This document shows, piece after piece, positions 45,201 through 53,425 of a DNA stretch of 64,000 nucleotides; position 1 is the first letter of the stretch; every line of letters begins with the position of its first letter. Source of the stretch: Alteromonadaceae bacterium M269 (GTDB lineage: Bacteria > Pseudomonadota > Gammaproteobacteria > Enterobacterales > Alteromonadaceae); assembly GCA_004353515.1 (NCBI GenBank), contig SMNZ01000001.1, positions 372,001-436,000 of the forward strand, read 5' to 3'. Under the pieces are notes generated by a model. It saw only the letters and a program-made list of their open reading frames with translations. It was not told the DNA's origin and searched no databases. The position numbers were made by a program, and so were the translations under genes.

Positions 45201-45366
45201 TATGCCGTTCAATCAAGATGTTGCAGATGATACATTTGGCTATGATATGACGCATGTTGGTGCAGTTCGTGGCGGAGCAATATCAAACGTACAATTTGAT
45301 AACTGGACGGTTTCTACACACCGTACAGGTAGCTTCACTGTAAACCCGGCGCCTTCAGCACCATAA
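42265..45366 (+). CDS. Large lipoprotein with collagen-like linker and two homologous beta-helix-type halves
   Basis: A 1,033-residue lipoprotein with lipobox LAAC (C22, from ATG 42265, GAGAA six bases upstream; ATG 42253 is an alternative). Eight Gly-X-Y triplets follow (G24-A47), a short collagen-like stretch. Two ~480-residue halves then repeat the same order: Cys-containing start, TLTS, VGND, LLVWPGSA, GEWGGLFLRGFNG, FVQSHNSARDGFHILNGDPR, NGCFEADSAADLSAID and DGDTN. Such proteins form surface-exposed right-handed beta-helices. A dockerin/EF-hand-like loop DGDTNNDGIVDSND ends half one and is degraded in half two. Function is unknown; it is divergent from the ECF sigma operon. Confidence 0.78.
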   Translation: MILKKSTRLILSALALSALAACNGDDGATGPAGPEGPAGPPGPPGPAANNCPFVGNITPEDLGNRQCQITGVLTEDATLTSDITWFLEDSFQVGNDDSNVTLEIDAGTQVRGSGTDHLLVWPGSALEANGTSADPIHFLSDDDGVDGTGEWGGLFLRGFNGLPTLTGTQGANRLDYVVVAEAGATVPVTIDGQTVMYSDNIVLNGVDSNTTLTFVQSHNSARDGFHILNGDPRMSWLLATGATRDGVWYRDFTGLVKDLMVIHNPDSDGSTGRSGIYASETEAGNSNPRFVNVTLVGRDNASEAAGDTSNEFGILFADNTDQIRMANVLVANFRNGCFEADSAADLSAIDTSVPGPNYLDGLHCANEAGPNPNFGIVRDGSTGFPAGTVAANNSINGNGVVYYNGAAAGITFTGEIADRTDNFTAGWYLNNIGGIANGLAADSTSLNAFLDGDTNNDGIVDSNDTNSPFIISDNEFNSDVADDTFGYDLTHIGAVRGGAVTNTQFDGWTVATGNDEGFAVQMNAALIGDSECPADVGGAAVNALPRAAGRDRCEVSGVMTTDGSLTSNIDWELEGRLQVGNDANQATLTIASGTRVLGDNVDAVDHLLVWPGSAIDAQGTSARPVRFSSDDADVNGTGEWGGLFLRGFNGISTTGTQGENSLDYVVVSEAGDAVDVTIDGTTVTYEDNIVLNGVDSTTTLTFVQSHNSARDGFHILNGDPRMSWLLSTGAGRDGVWYRDFNGLIKDLMVIHNRDTDGSTGRSGIYASETVAGGSNPRIVNATLVGRDNTSVNATADAAANEFGILFADNTDQIRMANVLIANFRNGCFEADSAADLSAIDTVIPGPNYLDGLHCANEAGPNGGFGVVRAGATGFPAGTVAANNSNGNGLVYYNGGATAALAVADDPGSFNANAGSINFTGEIAERRNNFTSGWYLNNILGISNGLVASSTALNGFLDGDTNMSGVVDVDDTNSSFIISDMPFNQDVADDTFGYDMTHVGAVRGGAISNVQFDNWTVSTHRTGSFTVNPAPSAP
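42414..45345 (+). repeat. Tandem internal duplication inside the lipoprotein gene (two ~1.44-kb units)
   Basis: Unit one starts near the Cys codon at 42414 and unit two near the Cys codon at 43858, a period of about 1,444 bases. Blocks such as GGTGGATTATTCCTAAGAGG (in both units) and the RDGFHILNGDPRMSWLL-coding stretch are nearly identical, while other parts differ, so the duplication is not brand new. Unit two carries a short extra insertion near 44950-45000. Confidence 0.8.
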
Positions 45367-45394
45367 ACATAAGTTTATAAACTCTATTAAACAG

Positions 45395-45420
45395 ACCCCG
45401 GCAACGCCGGGGTTTTTTTA
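45395..45420 (+). terminator. Rho-independent terminator of the lipoprotein gene
   Basis: CCCCGGC (45396-45402) pairs with GCCGGGG (45406-45412) around AAC, followed by seven T residues. Confidence 0.92.
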
Positions 45421-45851
45421 TTGTTACTCTTAAACCACCTCCTATGGAGGTGGTGACCATTTTCATCCCTACTTCAGTGGGTGGATTCTTTACTTTTAAG
45501 CCTGCTAAGGATTTGGATAAGGACGGGCGTTAGGATGAAAGTGCTAGTTAGATAAGTTCTCAGATTAAACCCCATGCCTAACTTACCTATTTTTAACATG
45601 TTCTAATGCGTTACAAGCTCCTAAAGGCTATCTAAATGTTACTTTTATTAAGTGTTGTTCTTCGTTCTGATGTTGAAAGTGAAAATTCAGAGCTGTTGGA
45701 AGGTTATTCATCGTAAAAATGATTCCTCAATCTCTGTCAACGGATAATCAAAGTCTGATAGATGTGCTGTTAACACAAAGCCTAGATAAGAGTTAATTTA
45801 ATAGAGTTGGAGCAGCTTTATTAATGCAAAGCTGCTAAATCTGAGGCCTTA
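45421..45851. other. 431-base gene-free stretch with a perfect palindrome and a weak hairpin
   Basis: A perfect 9-bp palindrome, ACCACCTCC TAT GGAGGTGGT, lies at 45434-45454, just beyond the lipoprotein terminator. Read on the minus strand it follows GTAGGGATGAAAATGGTC. Hairpins of this type are common at IS200/IS605 ends or as REP-like elements, so this may be a remnant. A second hairpin, AGCAGCTTT (45811-45819) / AAAGCTGCT (45828-45836), sits just past the MATE stop and may weakly terminate that gene. No ORF of substance is present. Confidence 0.4.
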
Positions 45852-47228
45852 TTATTCATTGAGGTATTCAGCGTTTAAAGGCATTTGAGTGACAAACTTC
45901 TTTTGTATGTAAACAACTCTAAGGCCTAACATGATTGCTGCTGCACTTAAGCCAACAATGATACCTATCCAGAAACCTTCTGCTGCCATTTTAGGTACGA
46001 TAAAATCGGTAAGTCCGAGTGATATACCGAGTGTTAGGCCAATAACCCAATAGGATAAAAAGGTTATGTAGAACATAGCTTTAGTATCTTTGTAACCTCT
46101 CAAAGCACAAGCCGCAATCACTTGTATTGCATCAGATAGCTGGAACATGGCTGCTAACAACATCAAGCTAGCCGCCCCTTGGATAACTACATCATCAGTT
46201 GTGTATAGGTTAGCGATTGGAAAACGCAAAAGAACAGATAATGTAGCTGTGATCAAACTGCAAGATAAACCCAGTATCATGGCGCTTTTTATTGCTGTTT
46301 TCGCTTTTTCTGGCCCATTTTCTCCTAACAAATACCCAACCCGTATTGTTGTTGCCATGCCAATTGAAAGGGGAACCATAAACATCAAGGACGAGAAGTT
46401 AAGGGCTATTTGATGTGAAGCGACAACAGTTGCCCCAAAGGGGGATAAGAAAATGGCGATAGCTGCAAAAAGCGAGACTTCGAAAAGTATCGTCATTGCA
46501 ATAGGAAACCCTAGTTTGATGACCTCAATGATATCTTTAAGGTTGGGCGTATATAGTCTCTGGTACAGGTTGTAGACACTCAGTTTTTGTGAGCGCAGTG
46601 TGTATATAGCGGTACTGATAAACATCGCCACAAATACCAGTGCTGTAGCTACAGCACATCCGGCACCGTCGAGTTTTGGAGCGCCGAGTAATCCGTGAAT
46701 AAAGATGTAGTTAGCTGGTATGTTTACACAAAGCCCTATAACCATGATGATCATACTAGGCTTAGTGACTGACAAGCCTTCACAGTAATTGCGTAACACT
46801 TGATAAAGAGCAAAAGCTGGCAGGCTCCATAAAACGTAGCTTAGATACTTTGTTGTAATATGCTTTAAGTCGGGCTCGATTGGAGCAAACTCAAACAAAG
46901 TAGGGATTGCTAGTGCAACAAAACTTAGTGGGACTGTAATGAACAATGCCAACCACATTGTTTGCTGGGTCGCATTTGCAATATCGCTGTTTTGCTTCGA
47001 CCCTTGCAGCCTGGATATGATGGGCGGGAGAGCTAAGATAATCCCCTGAATAAAAAATAAAACAGGTAAAAAAATACTGGAAGCAATAGCAACAGCAGCC
47101 ATATCTGTTGCGGAAACACGACCAGCCATAATCGTGTCTGAAACACCCATCATGGTTTGTGTTAATTGTGCAATGAGAAGAGGCCAAGCAAGCTTAACAA
47201 GCTTTGGGAATTCGGTTTTAATCGTCAT
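45852..47228 (-). CDS. MATE family multidrug efflux transporter
   Basis: A 458-residue polytopic membrane protein with twelve hydrophobic segments in two homologous six-helix halves. The MATE N-terminal hallmark WPLLIAQLTQTMMGVSDTIMAGRVS and the mid-protein LGFPIAMTILFEVSLFA are present. MATE pumps export cationic drugs using Na+ or H+. It is related to the NorM/YdhE branch; the substrate is unknown. It is a single gene; the 282 bases upstream (47229-47510) hold no recognisable gene. Confidence 0.9.
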   Translation of the reverse strand: MTIKTEFPKLVKLAWPLLIAQLTQTMMGVSDTIMAGRVSATDMAAVAIASSIFLPVLFFIQGIILALPPIISRLQGSKQNSDIANATQQTMWLALFITVPLSFVALAIPTLFEFAPIEPDLKHITTKYLSYVLWSLPAFALYQVLRNYCEGLSVTKPSMIIMVIGLCVNIPANYIFIHGLLGAPKLDGAGCAVATALVFVAMFISTAIYTLRSQKLSVYNLYQRLYTPNLKDIIEVIKLGFPIAMTILFEVSLFAAIAIFLSPFGATVVASHQIALNFSSLMFMVPLSIGMATTIRVGYLLGENGPEKAKTAIKSAMILGLSCSLITATLSVLLRFPIANLYTTDDVVIQGAASLMLLAAMFQLSDAIQVIAACALRGYKDTKAMFYITFLSYWVIGLTLGISLGLTDFIVPKMAAEGFWIGIIVGLSAAAIMLGLRVVYIQKKFVTQMPLNAEYLNE

Positions 47229-47510
47229 GTTAATTCAATATACCTTGGTTCTTTGACTAACACTCCGTAGATTCCCTGACCTGAGTGCTTTTTTATCATA
47301 GCTTGATTTGGACGCGGATAATACCTTTAATGCCTATCGCACTAAATAGTTGAGTAAGAATAATTTCTTATTGCTAACGATGGTGGGAGTAAGGAACGGG
47401 TTCATCTATAAATTGATGCTTCCTAGCTTGGGGCTAAGCGTGGATTTGTTATAGAAACTTGGATTCAGTTCTTATAAAAACGAATTAGCAATAGTAAAGA
47501 GTAGGGGGGA

Positions 47511-47777
47511 CTAATTTATTTCAATAGTGATATCGGATACTGCTTTACAACAACAGGGTAATATTTCATCGTCATCAATATAGGCTAGAGGATCTATAAT
47601 GTAATCCACTTCACCAGAAATCAGCCGCGTCCTGCAAGTCCCACAGAAACCCTCTCTGCAATGAGAGTGTATCTCTACTTTATTGTCTTCCAAGTTTTCT
47701 AGCAGTGTTTTATCAGGCTCTTGTTTTATAGCAATTTCCTTACCGCTAACAAGAACCTGGTATCTATCTTTGTTCAC
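47511..47777 (-). CDS. yfaE: Class I ribonucleotide reductase-associated [2Fe-2S] ferredoxin, YfaE-like
   Basis: An 88-residue plant-type ferredoxin with cluster cysteines C40, C45 and C48 (SHCREGFCGTC) and a further ligand in the LPCCCK triplet (75-77). It starts at GTG. In E. coli, YfaE restores the diferric-tyrosyl radical cofactor of NrdB; the location 17 bases downstream of nrdB supports the same role here. It is slightly longer than E. coli YfaE. Confidence 0.9.
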   Translation of the reverse strand: MNKDRYQVLVSGKEIAIKQEPDKTLLENLEDNKVEIHSHCREGFCGTCRTRLISGEVDYIIDPLAYIDDDEILPCCCKAVSDITIEIN

Positions 47778-47794
47778 GCTGAAGTGACGGTGTA

Positions 47795-48925
47795 TTAAAG
47801 GTCAAAGTCACCAAAATCATCAGCATTGACCTCACTGTCTATCTGGCCCACTAGGTATGAGCTGATTTCTGACTCTTGCGGCGCAACCTGTACATTGTCT
47901 GAGTGCAGATAATTGTTCATCCAAGGTAGTGGATTAGATGTCACTTCGAAAGGTTGACCTAGGCCAATAGCGGACATTCTGTGGTTGGCAATAAACTCGA
48001 CATATTGACACAAGATGTCTTGGTTTAGGCCTATCATAGAACCGCGTTCGAACAAGTAGTGAGCCCATTGCTTCTCTTGCTCAACAGCGCTCATAAATAT
48101 TTGAGCAGCTTCTTCTTTGCACTCTTCAGCAATCTCGGCCATTTCGGGATCATCTTTCCCTTTAGCCCACAAGTTAAGTATATGCTGAGTTGATGTGAGA
48201 TGAAGGTTTTCATCTCGAGCAATAAGGCGGATGATTTTGGAATTACCTTCCATTAATTCTCTTTCTGCAAATGCAAAGGTACAAGCAAAAGAGACATAGA
48301 AACGTATCGCTTCCAGTGCATTTACTGAGTTCATGCATAAGTAGAGTTTTTTCTTTAGCTCTCTCATGGTGATGTTGTAGGTTTCACCTTGTATGGTGTG
48401 TTCACCCAACCCATGAGTTTGCCAAATTTGAGTATAGAAAATGAGGTCGTCGTAATACTGAGATATATCTTCAGCACGCTTTTTAATGTGCTGATTATCA
48501 ACGATATCGGAAAAGATTTCGCTCGGATCGGTGAATAGGTTACGCAGTATGTGTGTGTAAGAACGAGAGTGAATAGTTTCAAAGAAAGACCAAGTCTCTA
48601 CCCATGTCTCAAGTTCTGGAATCGAAATAATTGGTAGAAAAGCGATATTAGGGCTTCTACCTTGAACGGAATCTAATAGTGTTTGATATTTCAGGTTTGA
48701 GATGAAGATATGCTTTTCAGAATCACTTAGTTGCTGAAAATCAAGGCGATCTTTACTGACATCAACTTCCTCTGGTCTCCAGAAAAAAGAAATTTGCTTT
48801 TCTATCAGCTTTTCAAAAATGGCATGTTTTTGCTGATCATAGCGAGCGACGTTAACCGGATTACCGAAAAACATGGGCTCTGTTAAAGCGTCGTTATTTA
48901 CTGGACTAAAAGTGGTGTATTTCAT
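47795..48925 (-). CDS. nrdB: Class Ia ribonucleoside-diphosphate reductase, beta subunit
   Basis: A 376-residue diiron/tyrosyl-radical subunit. The radical tyrosine is Y123 (HSRSYTHI). Iron ligands D85, E116 and H119 match E. coli D84/E115/H118 with an offset of one, and the second set appears in [13 protein letters not shown]. It works with NrdA to reduce NDPs to dNDPs. It is co-directional with nrdA (75-base gap) and yfaE, the E. coli nrdAB-yfaE order. Confidence 0.97.
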   Translation of the reverse strand: MKYTTFSPVNNDALTEPMFFGNPVNVARYDQQKHAIFEKLIEKQISFFWRPEEVDVSKDRLDFQQLSDSEKHIFISNLKYQTLLDSVQGRSPNIAFLPIISIPELETWVETWSFFETIHSRSYTHILRNLFTDPSEIFSDIVDNQHIKKRAEDISQYYDDLIFYTQIWQTHGLGEHTIQGETYNITMRELKKKLYLCMNSVNALEAIRFYVSFACTFAFAERELMEGNSKIIRLIARDENLHLTSTQHILNLWAKGKDDPEMAEIAEECKEEAAQIFMSAVEQEKQWAHYLFERGSMIGLNQDILCQYVEFIANHRMSAIGLGQPFEVTSNPLPWMNNYLHSDNVQVAPQESEISSYLVGQIDSEVNADDFGDFDL

Positions 48926-49000
48926 TTTATCTTTAAATTACCTGTAAATGGATGAAACAAAGCGCTGCATATGAACAGCGCACTTGTATAACGCAATAAG

Positions 49001-51319
49001 TTAAATTTTACATGCACCGCCAGCGCAATCGTCATCTTCCTCCACCGCGACTTCGACAATGGGTTGTTGAGCTTCAACTTGCTTAGCTTCGCTTGAGCTA
49101 TCAGTCGCACCGTCTCTTGTATTGTGATAATAAAGTGTTTTAACACCAAGCTTATAAGTCGTCAGCAAGTCTTGTATCAATACCTTCATAGGTACTTTAC
49201 CGCCTTCATACTTACTTGGATCATAACTTGTATTCGCGGATATCGTTTGGTCTACGAATTTCTGCATAATGCCTACAAGTTGCAAGTAACCATCATTCGA
49301 AGGTAAATCCCATAAGAGTTCATAGTTGTCTTTCAAGTTTTTGAAATCTGGAACAACTTGTTTAAGCACACCGTCTTTACTTGATTTAACGCTGATATGC
49401 CCGCGAGGTGGCTCTATACCATTAGTCGCGTTTGAAATTTGTGATGACGTTTCTGACGGCATTAAAGCTGACAAGGTACTGTTACGCAGCCCGTGCTCTT
49501 TAACCTCAGCTCGTAAACCTTCCCAATCAAGGTGAAGTGGCTCATCACAAATCTTGTCCAGATCCTTCTTGTAGGTATCAATAGGTAGGATACCTTGAGA
49601 ATAGGTTGTTTCATTAAATTTAGGACAAGCACTAAGCTCTTTTGCCAACTGACAAGAAGCTTTCATCAAATAGAATTGAATAGCTTCAAAGGTTCTGTGT
49701 ACCAAGCCGTTAGCACTGTGATCGGAGTACTTAACATTATTCTTCGCTAGGTAGTAAGCAAAGTTAATAACACCAATACCCAAAGTCCTGCGTCCCATAG
49801 TCGCGTTATAAGCAGCTGGGACAGGGTAGTCTTGATAATCTAGCAAACAGTCTAGCGCTCGAACGGTAAGGTCTGCCCATTCTTCGATGTCACTTAAATC
49901 TTTTACTGCACCTAAGTTAAATGCTGACAAAGTACAAAGAGCAATTTCACCTTCTTCATCATAAACATGTTTTAACGGCTTAGTTGGTAGTGCAATCTCT
50001 AAGCACAAGTTACTCTGGCGAACCGGTGCGTATTCTGGGTTAAATGGACTGTGTGTATTACAGTGGTCAACGTTCTGTAGGTAAATACGCCCTGTACTTG
50101 CGCGTTCCTGCATAAACAAACTGAAGAGTTCTAAAGCTTTGATACGCTTTTTGCGTATTGAATCATCGTTCTCGTATTTAACGTAAAGTTCTTCAAACTT
50201 GTCTTGATCAGCGAAGAAAGCATCATACAAACCAGGAACGTCTGATGGACTGAACAATGTAATGAAGTCATCTTTCAATAAGCGTTGATACATAACTTTG
50301 TTAAACTGAACGCCATAGTCGAGGTGACGAACACGGTTTTCTTCAACACCACGGTTGTTTTTCAGAACAAGTAGAGATTCAACCTCTAAGTGCCATAAAG
50401 GATAGAATAAGGTCGCCGCACCACCGCGGACACCGCCTTGAGAACAGCTTTTAACCGCTGTTTGGAAATGCTTATAAAAAGGCAAGCAACCTGTGTGATA
50501 AGCCTCGCCACCACGTATTGGGCTACCTAAAGCACGAATTCGTCCCGCGTTTATACCAATACCAGCACGTTGACTAACATACTTAACGATGGCACTTGAA
50601 CTCGCGTTAATAGAATCCAAACTGTCGCCAGATTCAATCAAAACACAAGAGCTAAATTGACGAGTCGGGGTACGAACACCTGCCATAATAGGTGTTGGTA
50701 ACGATATCTTGAATTGAGACGTCGCATCATAAAAACGCTTGATATAGTCCAAGCGTGTTTCTTTAGGATATTTAGCAAACAGACAAGCTGCGACTAGAAT
50801 GTAGAGGAATTGCGCACTCTCGTATATATCACCATTTACTCTGTTTTGGACGAGATATTTACCTTCAAGTTGTTTAACAGCAGCGTAGCTGAAGTTCATA
50901 TCACGCCAGTGATCAAGATAAGTATCTAGCTCATTTAATTCATCTTGAGTGTAGTCTTCAAGAATATGCTTATCATACTTGCCCATTTCCACCATGTTTT
51001 TAACATGATCGTAAAGCGCGGGTGGCTCAAATTGCCCATAAGCTTTTTTACGTAAATGGAAGATAGCTAAGCGAGCAGCCATATATTGGTAATCAGGAGC
51101 ATCTGTTGAGATAAGATCAGCTGCTGATTTGATCATGGTTTCATGAATATCTTCAGTTTTAATACCATCGTAGAACTGAATATGTGCTTTTATTTCTACT
51201 TGTGAAACTGAAACGTTTTCCAGATCTTTTGCAGCCCAAGCGATAACCCGATGGATTTTATCTAAATCCAGCAGTTCACGCTCCCCATTGCGCTTAGTAA
51301 CGTAGAGATTGTTATTCAT
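49001..51319 (-). CDS. nrdA: Class Ia ribonucleoside-diphosphate reductase, alpha subunit
   Basis: A 772-residue catalytic subunit. The N-terminal ATP-cone (about residues 5-95) provides dATP feedback. Active-site segments include QFSSCVLIESGDS (redox Cys) and NLCLEIALPT (N, C and E of the radical site). The C-terminal shuttle cysteines are in CAGGACKI, as in E. coli. It lies upstream of nrdB. A pair of NrdR-like boxes sits about 140-190 bases upstream of the start, suggesting NrdR repression when dATP is plentiful. Confidence 0.97.
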   Translation of the reverse strand: MNNNLYVTKRNGERELLDLDKIHRVIAWAAKDLENVSVSQVEIKAHIQFYDGIKTEDIHETMIKSAADLISTDAPDYQYMAARLAIFHLRKKAYGQFEPPALYDHVKNMVEMGKYDKHILEDYTQDELNELDTYLDHWRDMNFSYAAVKQLEGKYLVQNRVNGDIYESAQFLYILVAACLFAKYPKETRLDYIKRFYDATSQFKISLPTPIMAGVRTPTRQFSSCVLIESGDSLDSINASSSAIVKYVSQRAGIGINAGRIRALGSPIRGGEAYHTGCLPFYKHFQTAVKSCSQGGVRGGAATLFYPLWHLEVESLLVLKNNRGVEENRVRHLDYGVQFNKVMYQRLLKDDFITLFSPSDVPGLYDAFFADQDKFEELYVKYENDDSIRKKRIKALELFSLFMQERASTGRIYLQNVDHCNTHSPFNPEYAPVRQSNLCLEIALPTKPLKHVYDEEGEIALCTLSAFNLGAVKDLSDIEEWADLTVRALDCLLDYQDYPVPAAYNATMGRRTLGIGVINFAYYLAKNNVKYSDHSANGLVHRTFEAIQFYLMKASCQLAKELSACPKFNETTYSQGILPIDTYKKDLDKICDEPLHLDWEGLRAEVKEHGLRNSTLSALMPSETSSQISNATNGIEPPRGHISVKSSKDGVLKQVVPDFKNLKDNYELLWDLPSNDGYLQLVGIMQKFVDQTISANTSYDPSKYEGGKVPMKVLIQDLLTTYKLGVKTLYYHNTRDGATDSSSEAKQVEAQQPIVEVAVEEDDDCAGGACKI

Positions 51320-51731
51320 GTATATTGCCGTATTGTATTTGTAATCTGTTGCTTTCCTGTACCACGACTCAATTCCGAGTTAGATACGCTTTTTTTAATT
51401 ATTATTTGCTATTTATTACATTTTGTGATTTTGAAACAGTAGGTGCTGTGTTTTCTATAAAGCACAAGATAGTGCGGTTTTAATGTTATTGCAACCCAAT
51501 ATGTAGTGGTTTTATTGAGCACTTAAATACCCGTTTATGAAGATGTTAGTGTTGGCTAACGTCGAAGTTTTCATAAATTCTATGTTGGGCACTTTGCAAG
51601 TAAAAAATGACAATTTATTCGACATAAAATTATTTATTTTAAAAACAAATTTTTCAGTCAGATACGATCTAGATGGAGTGCTATTTTTACCTTGTCAAAG
51701 AAGTGAGGATGCGGGTATTGATCTTATGTGA
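51320..51731 (-). promoter_or_regulatory. 412-base nrdA upstream region
   Basis: Gene-free DNA between nrdA and the HAD phosphatase gene. It holds the nrdA promoter region, including two NrdR-like boxes at 51462-51509. A plus-strand frame at 51537-51731 has no credible start signal or family similarity and is not called. Confidence 0.5.
51462..51509. promoter_or_regulatory. Two NrdR-like boxes upstream of nrdA
   Basis: Box 1 core CAAGATAGTG is at 51465-51474 and box 2 core CAATATGTAG at 51497-51506; both resemble the NrdR consensus core CwAtATaTwG (8 of 10 and 9 of 10). Their spacing is 32 bases (three helical turns), the usual separation of paired NrdR sites. With nrdAB directly downstream, NrdR control is a sound inference. 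Confidence 0.72.
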
Positions 51732-52388
51732 TCACTCAAAAAATGATCGCAGATCAGAGAAAGTTTCAATCATCGCGTCACCACACCAATTCGAAACGTC
51801 GTCTTCCTCTTCTATGTAGCCATAGTTTGCAATAATGCTATACATCTCGGCTGAGTTAGCAGCTTCAATGTCTCTTTCAGCATCCCCTATATAAAGGCAC
51901 TGATTAGGTTCAACATTCAGTACTTTAGCGGCGTGTAATAAAGGAAAAGGGTGAGGCTTGCGCTGTTTGAAGGTGTCTCCTCCAACGACTATAGGACAGG
52001 CCATTAGTATTGGGAAATACTCTAATAGTTGTATCGCTAGTGCTTCGGGTTTATTAGTAACGATACCCCATGGAATTGACCAACTATTAAGCTGTTCCAG
52101 CAGCATTTCAACACCTGGGTACATTTTCGTATGCTCGCAAATGTTTTCTGAATAGAAGTTAAGAAAATCAGTTCTTAACTCATCAAAATTATAACAGGGG
52201 AGTTGCTCTGCAAATCCAAGTTCTATTAGCCCCTTGGAACCATGAGATGTTCTATTGTAATACTTATCTCTTCCAACAATGGGAAGTCCATTTTTCTCCA
52301 ATACATAGTTGAGGGCGGCACCAAGGTCGTCTGCTGTATCGAGTAGAGTGCCATCCAAATCGAATAACACGCCCTTTGGGTTTTTCAT
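51732..52388 (-). CDS. HAD-family phosphatase, phosphoglycolate phosphatase / MupP type
   Basis: A 218-residue HAD hydrolase of the Gph group. Motif I is FDLDGTLLD (D10, D12), motif II GIVTNKP, the lysine lies in KPHPFPLL and motif IV is YIGDAERDIEAA. The end contains ANYGYIEEED followed by SNW, which resembles Pseudomonas MupP (N-acetylmuramic acid 6-phosphate phosphatase). MupP is also encoded next to ubiG; here the gene follows ubiG by three bases. Choosing between 2-phosphoglycolate and MurNAc-6-phosphate as substrate is inference. Confidence 0.8.
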   Translation of the reverse strand: MKNPKGVLFDLDGTLLDTADDLGAALNYVLEKNGLPIVGRDKYYNRTSHGSKGLIELGFAEQLPCYNFDELRTDFLNFYSENICEHTKMYPGVEMLLEQLNSWSIPWGIVTNKPEALAIQLLEYFPILMACPIVVGGDTFKQRKPHPFPLLHAAKVLNVEPNQCLYIGDAERDIEAANSAEMYSIIANYGYIEEEDDVSNWCGDAMIETFSDLRSFFE

Positions 52389-52391
52389 GTA

Positions 52392-53102
52392 CTAGTTCCC
52401 TTGATGCTGGCAAGCAACGATATAATTCACGTCAACGTTACGATCGGAAAGGTAATACTCATTAAGTAGCGGGTTAAAATGAAGACCTGTCATTGCTATT
52501 GGTTTTAATGGTGTTCTATCAACCCAACTCAAAAGCTCTGATGGTTTGATAAATTTATCATGTTCATGAGTACCTTCAGGTACCAGTTTGAGTAGTTTCT
52601 CTGCCGCCACAATCGCCATCAGATAAGACTTAATGTTTCTATTCAATGTTGAGAAGAAAACTAAGCCGTTAGCTTTTACCAATTTTGAGCAAGCTTGAAT
52701 AACCGATTCAGGATCAGGTACATGTTCTAGCATTTCAAGACAAGTGACTACGTCGAAAGTACCTGCATTTTCATCTGCAAATTGCTCTGCCGTTGATTGG
52801 ATATAATTGACATTGACGCCAGATTCCAACCCATGAAGACGGGCAACTTCAAGTGGCTCATGGCCCATATCAATTCCAGTGACTTCTGCACCTAGGGAAG
52901 CCATGGATTCAGACAAAATACCACCACCACAACCAACATCTAATACCTGTTTACCAAACAATCCTTCACACTGTGTGTTAATAAAATCGGTTCTTAACGG
53001 ATTAATTTGGTGCAGAGGTTTAAATTCACCGTTTAAATCCCACCAACGACTGGCTAGGTTAGAGAACTTTTCAATTTCTTTAGGATCAACGTTTACAGAC
53101 AT
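52392..53102 (-). CDS. ubiG: Ubiquinone biosynthesis O-methyltransferase
   Basis: A 236-residue SAM-dependent methyltransferase. SAM motif I is [16 protein letters not shown]. The N-terminal [25 protein letters not shown] and the [10 protein letters not shown] segment are UbiG signatures. It performs both O-methylation steps of ubiquinone synthesis. It is divergent from gyrA, as in E. coli, and sits directly upstream of the HAD phosphatase gene. Confidence 0.96.
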   Translation of the reverse strand: MSVNVDPKEIEKFSNLASRWWDLNGEFKPLHQINPLRTDFINTQCEGLFGKQVLDVGCGGGILSESMASLGAEVTGIDMGHEPLEVARLHGLESGVNVNYIQSTAEQFADENAGTFDVVTCLEMLEHVPDPESVIQACSKLVKANGLVFFSTLNRNIKSYLMAIVAAEKLLKLVPEGTHEHDKFIKPSELLSWVDRTPLKPIAMTGLHFNPLLNEYYLSDRNVDVNYIVACQHQGN

Positions 53103-53425
53103 AGATATTCCATTGGTTACACGAAGGGGAGCTGTACTCTAAATAGCCTTTATCTAGAACGAAATTCATACAATAAAGATCAATAAACCCTTTGGCTGTT
53201 TTTAAGGGCGCTATTATAGACTTTGTTGGACAGATAGGAATAGATTTATCCAATGCAATTAGCATGATATTTCCAGTGAAGATCACCTATTCATTTTCGC
53301 ACTGCGATGGTAGACTAACCTGCTAGTTAACTTGACTACCCGCATATCCATTTTTCGTCTTCTCTAACGTCTTAGAACAGCAGAGAAGTCGATATTCTGA
53401 TAAAAATAAAGGGACAAGGCTGTAT
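53103..53425. promoter_or_regulatory. 323-base divergent ubiG/gyrA intergenic region
   Basis: No gene is credible here. On the minus strand a TATAAT (complement of 53213-53218) with a poor -35 could drive ubiG. A TTGACT at 53332-53337 faces gyrA but lacks a good -10 at the right distance. A purine-rich AAAGGGACAAGG precedes the gyrA start. Confidence 0.4.

Noticed and set aside
42265-45366. CRISPR-like or VNTR array in the lipoprotein gene
   Set aside because: The similarity is a two-unit protein-level duplication of about 1.44 kb, with no short direct repeats and spacers.
51537-51731. 64-codon plus-strand frame in the nrdA upstream region
   Set aside because: Starts at a lone ATG without a Shine-Dalgarno, has low-complexity composition and no recognisable family.
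53103-53425. Strong sigma-70 promoter for gyrA at TTGACT 53332-53337
   Set aside because: No acceptable -10 lies 16-18 bases downstream, so it was not listed as a promoter.
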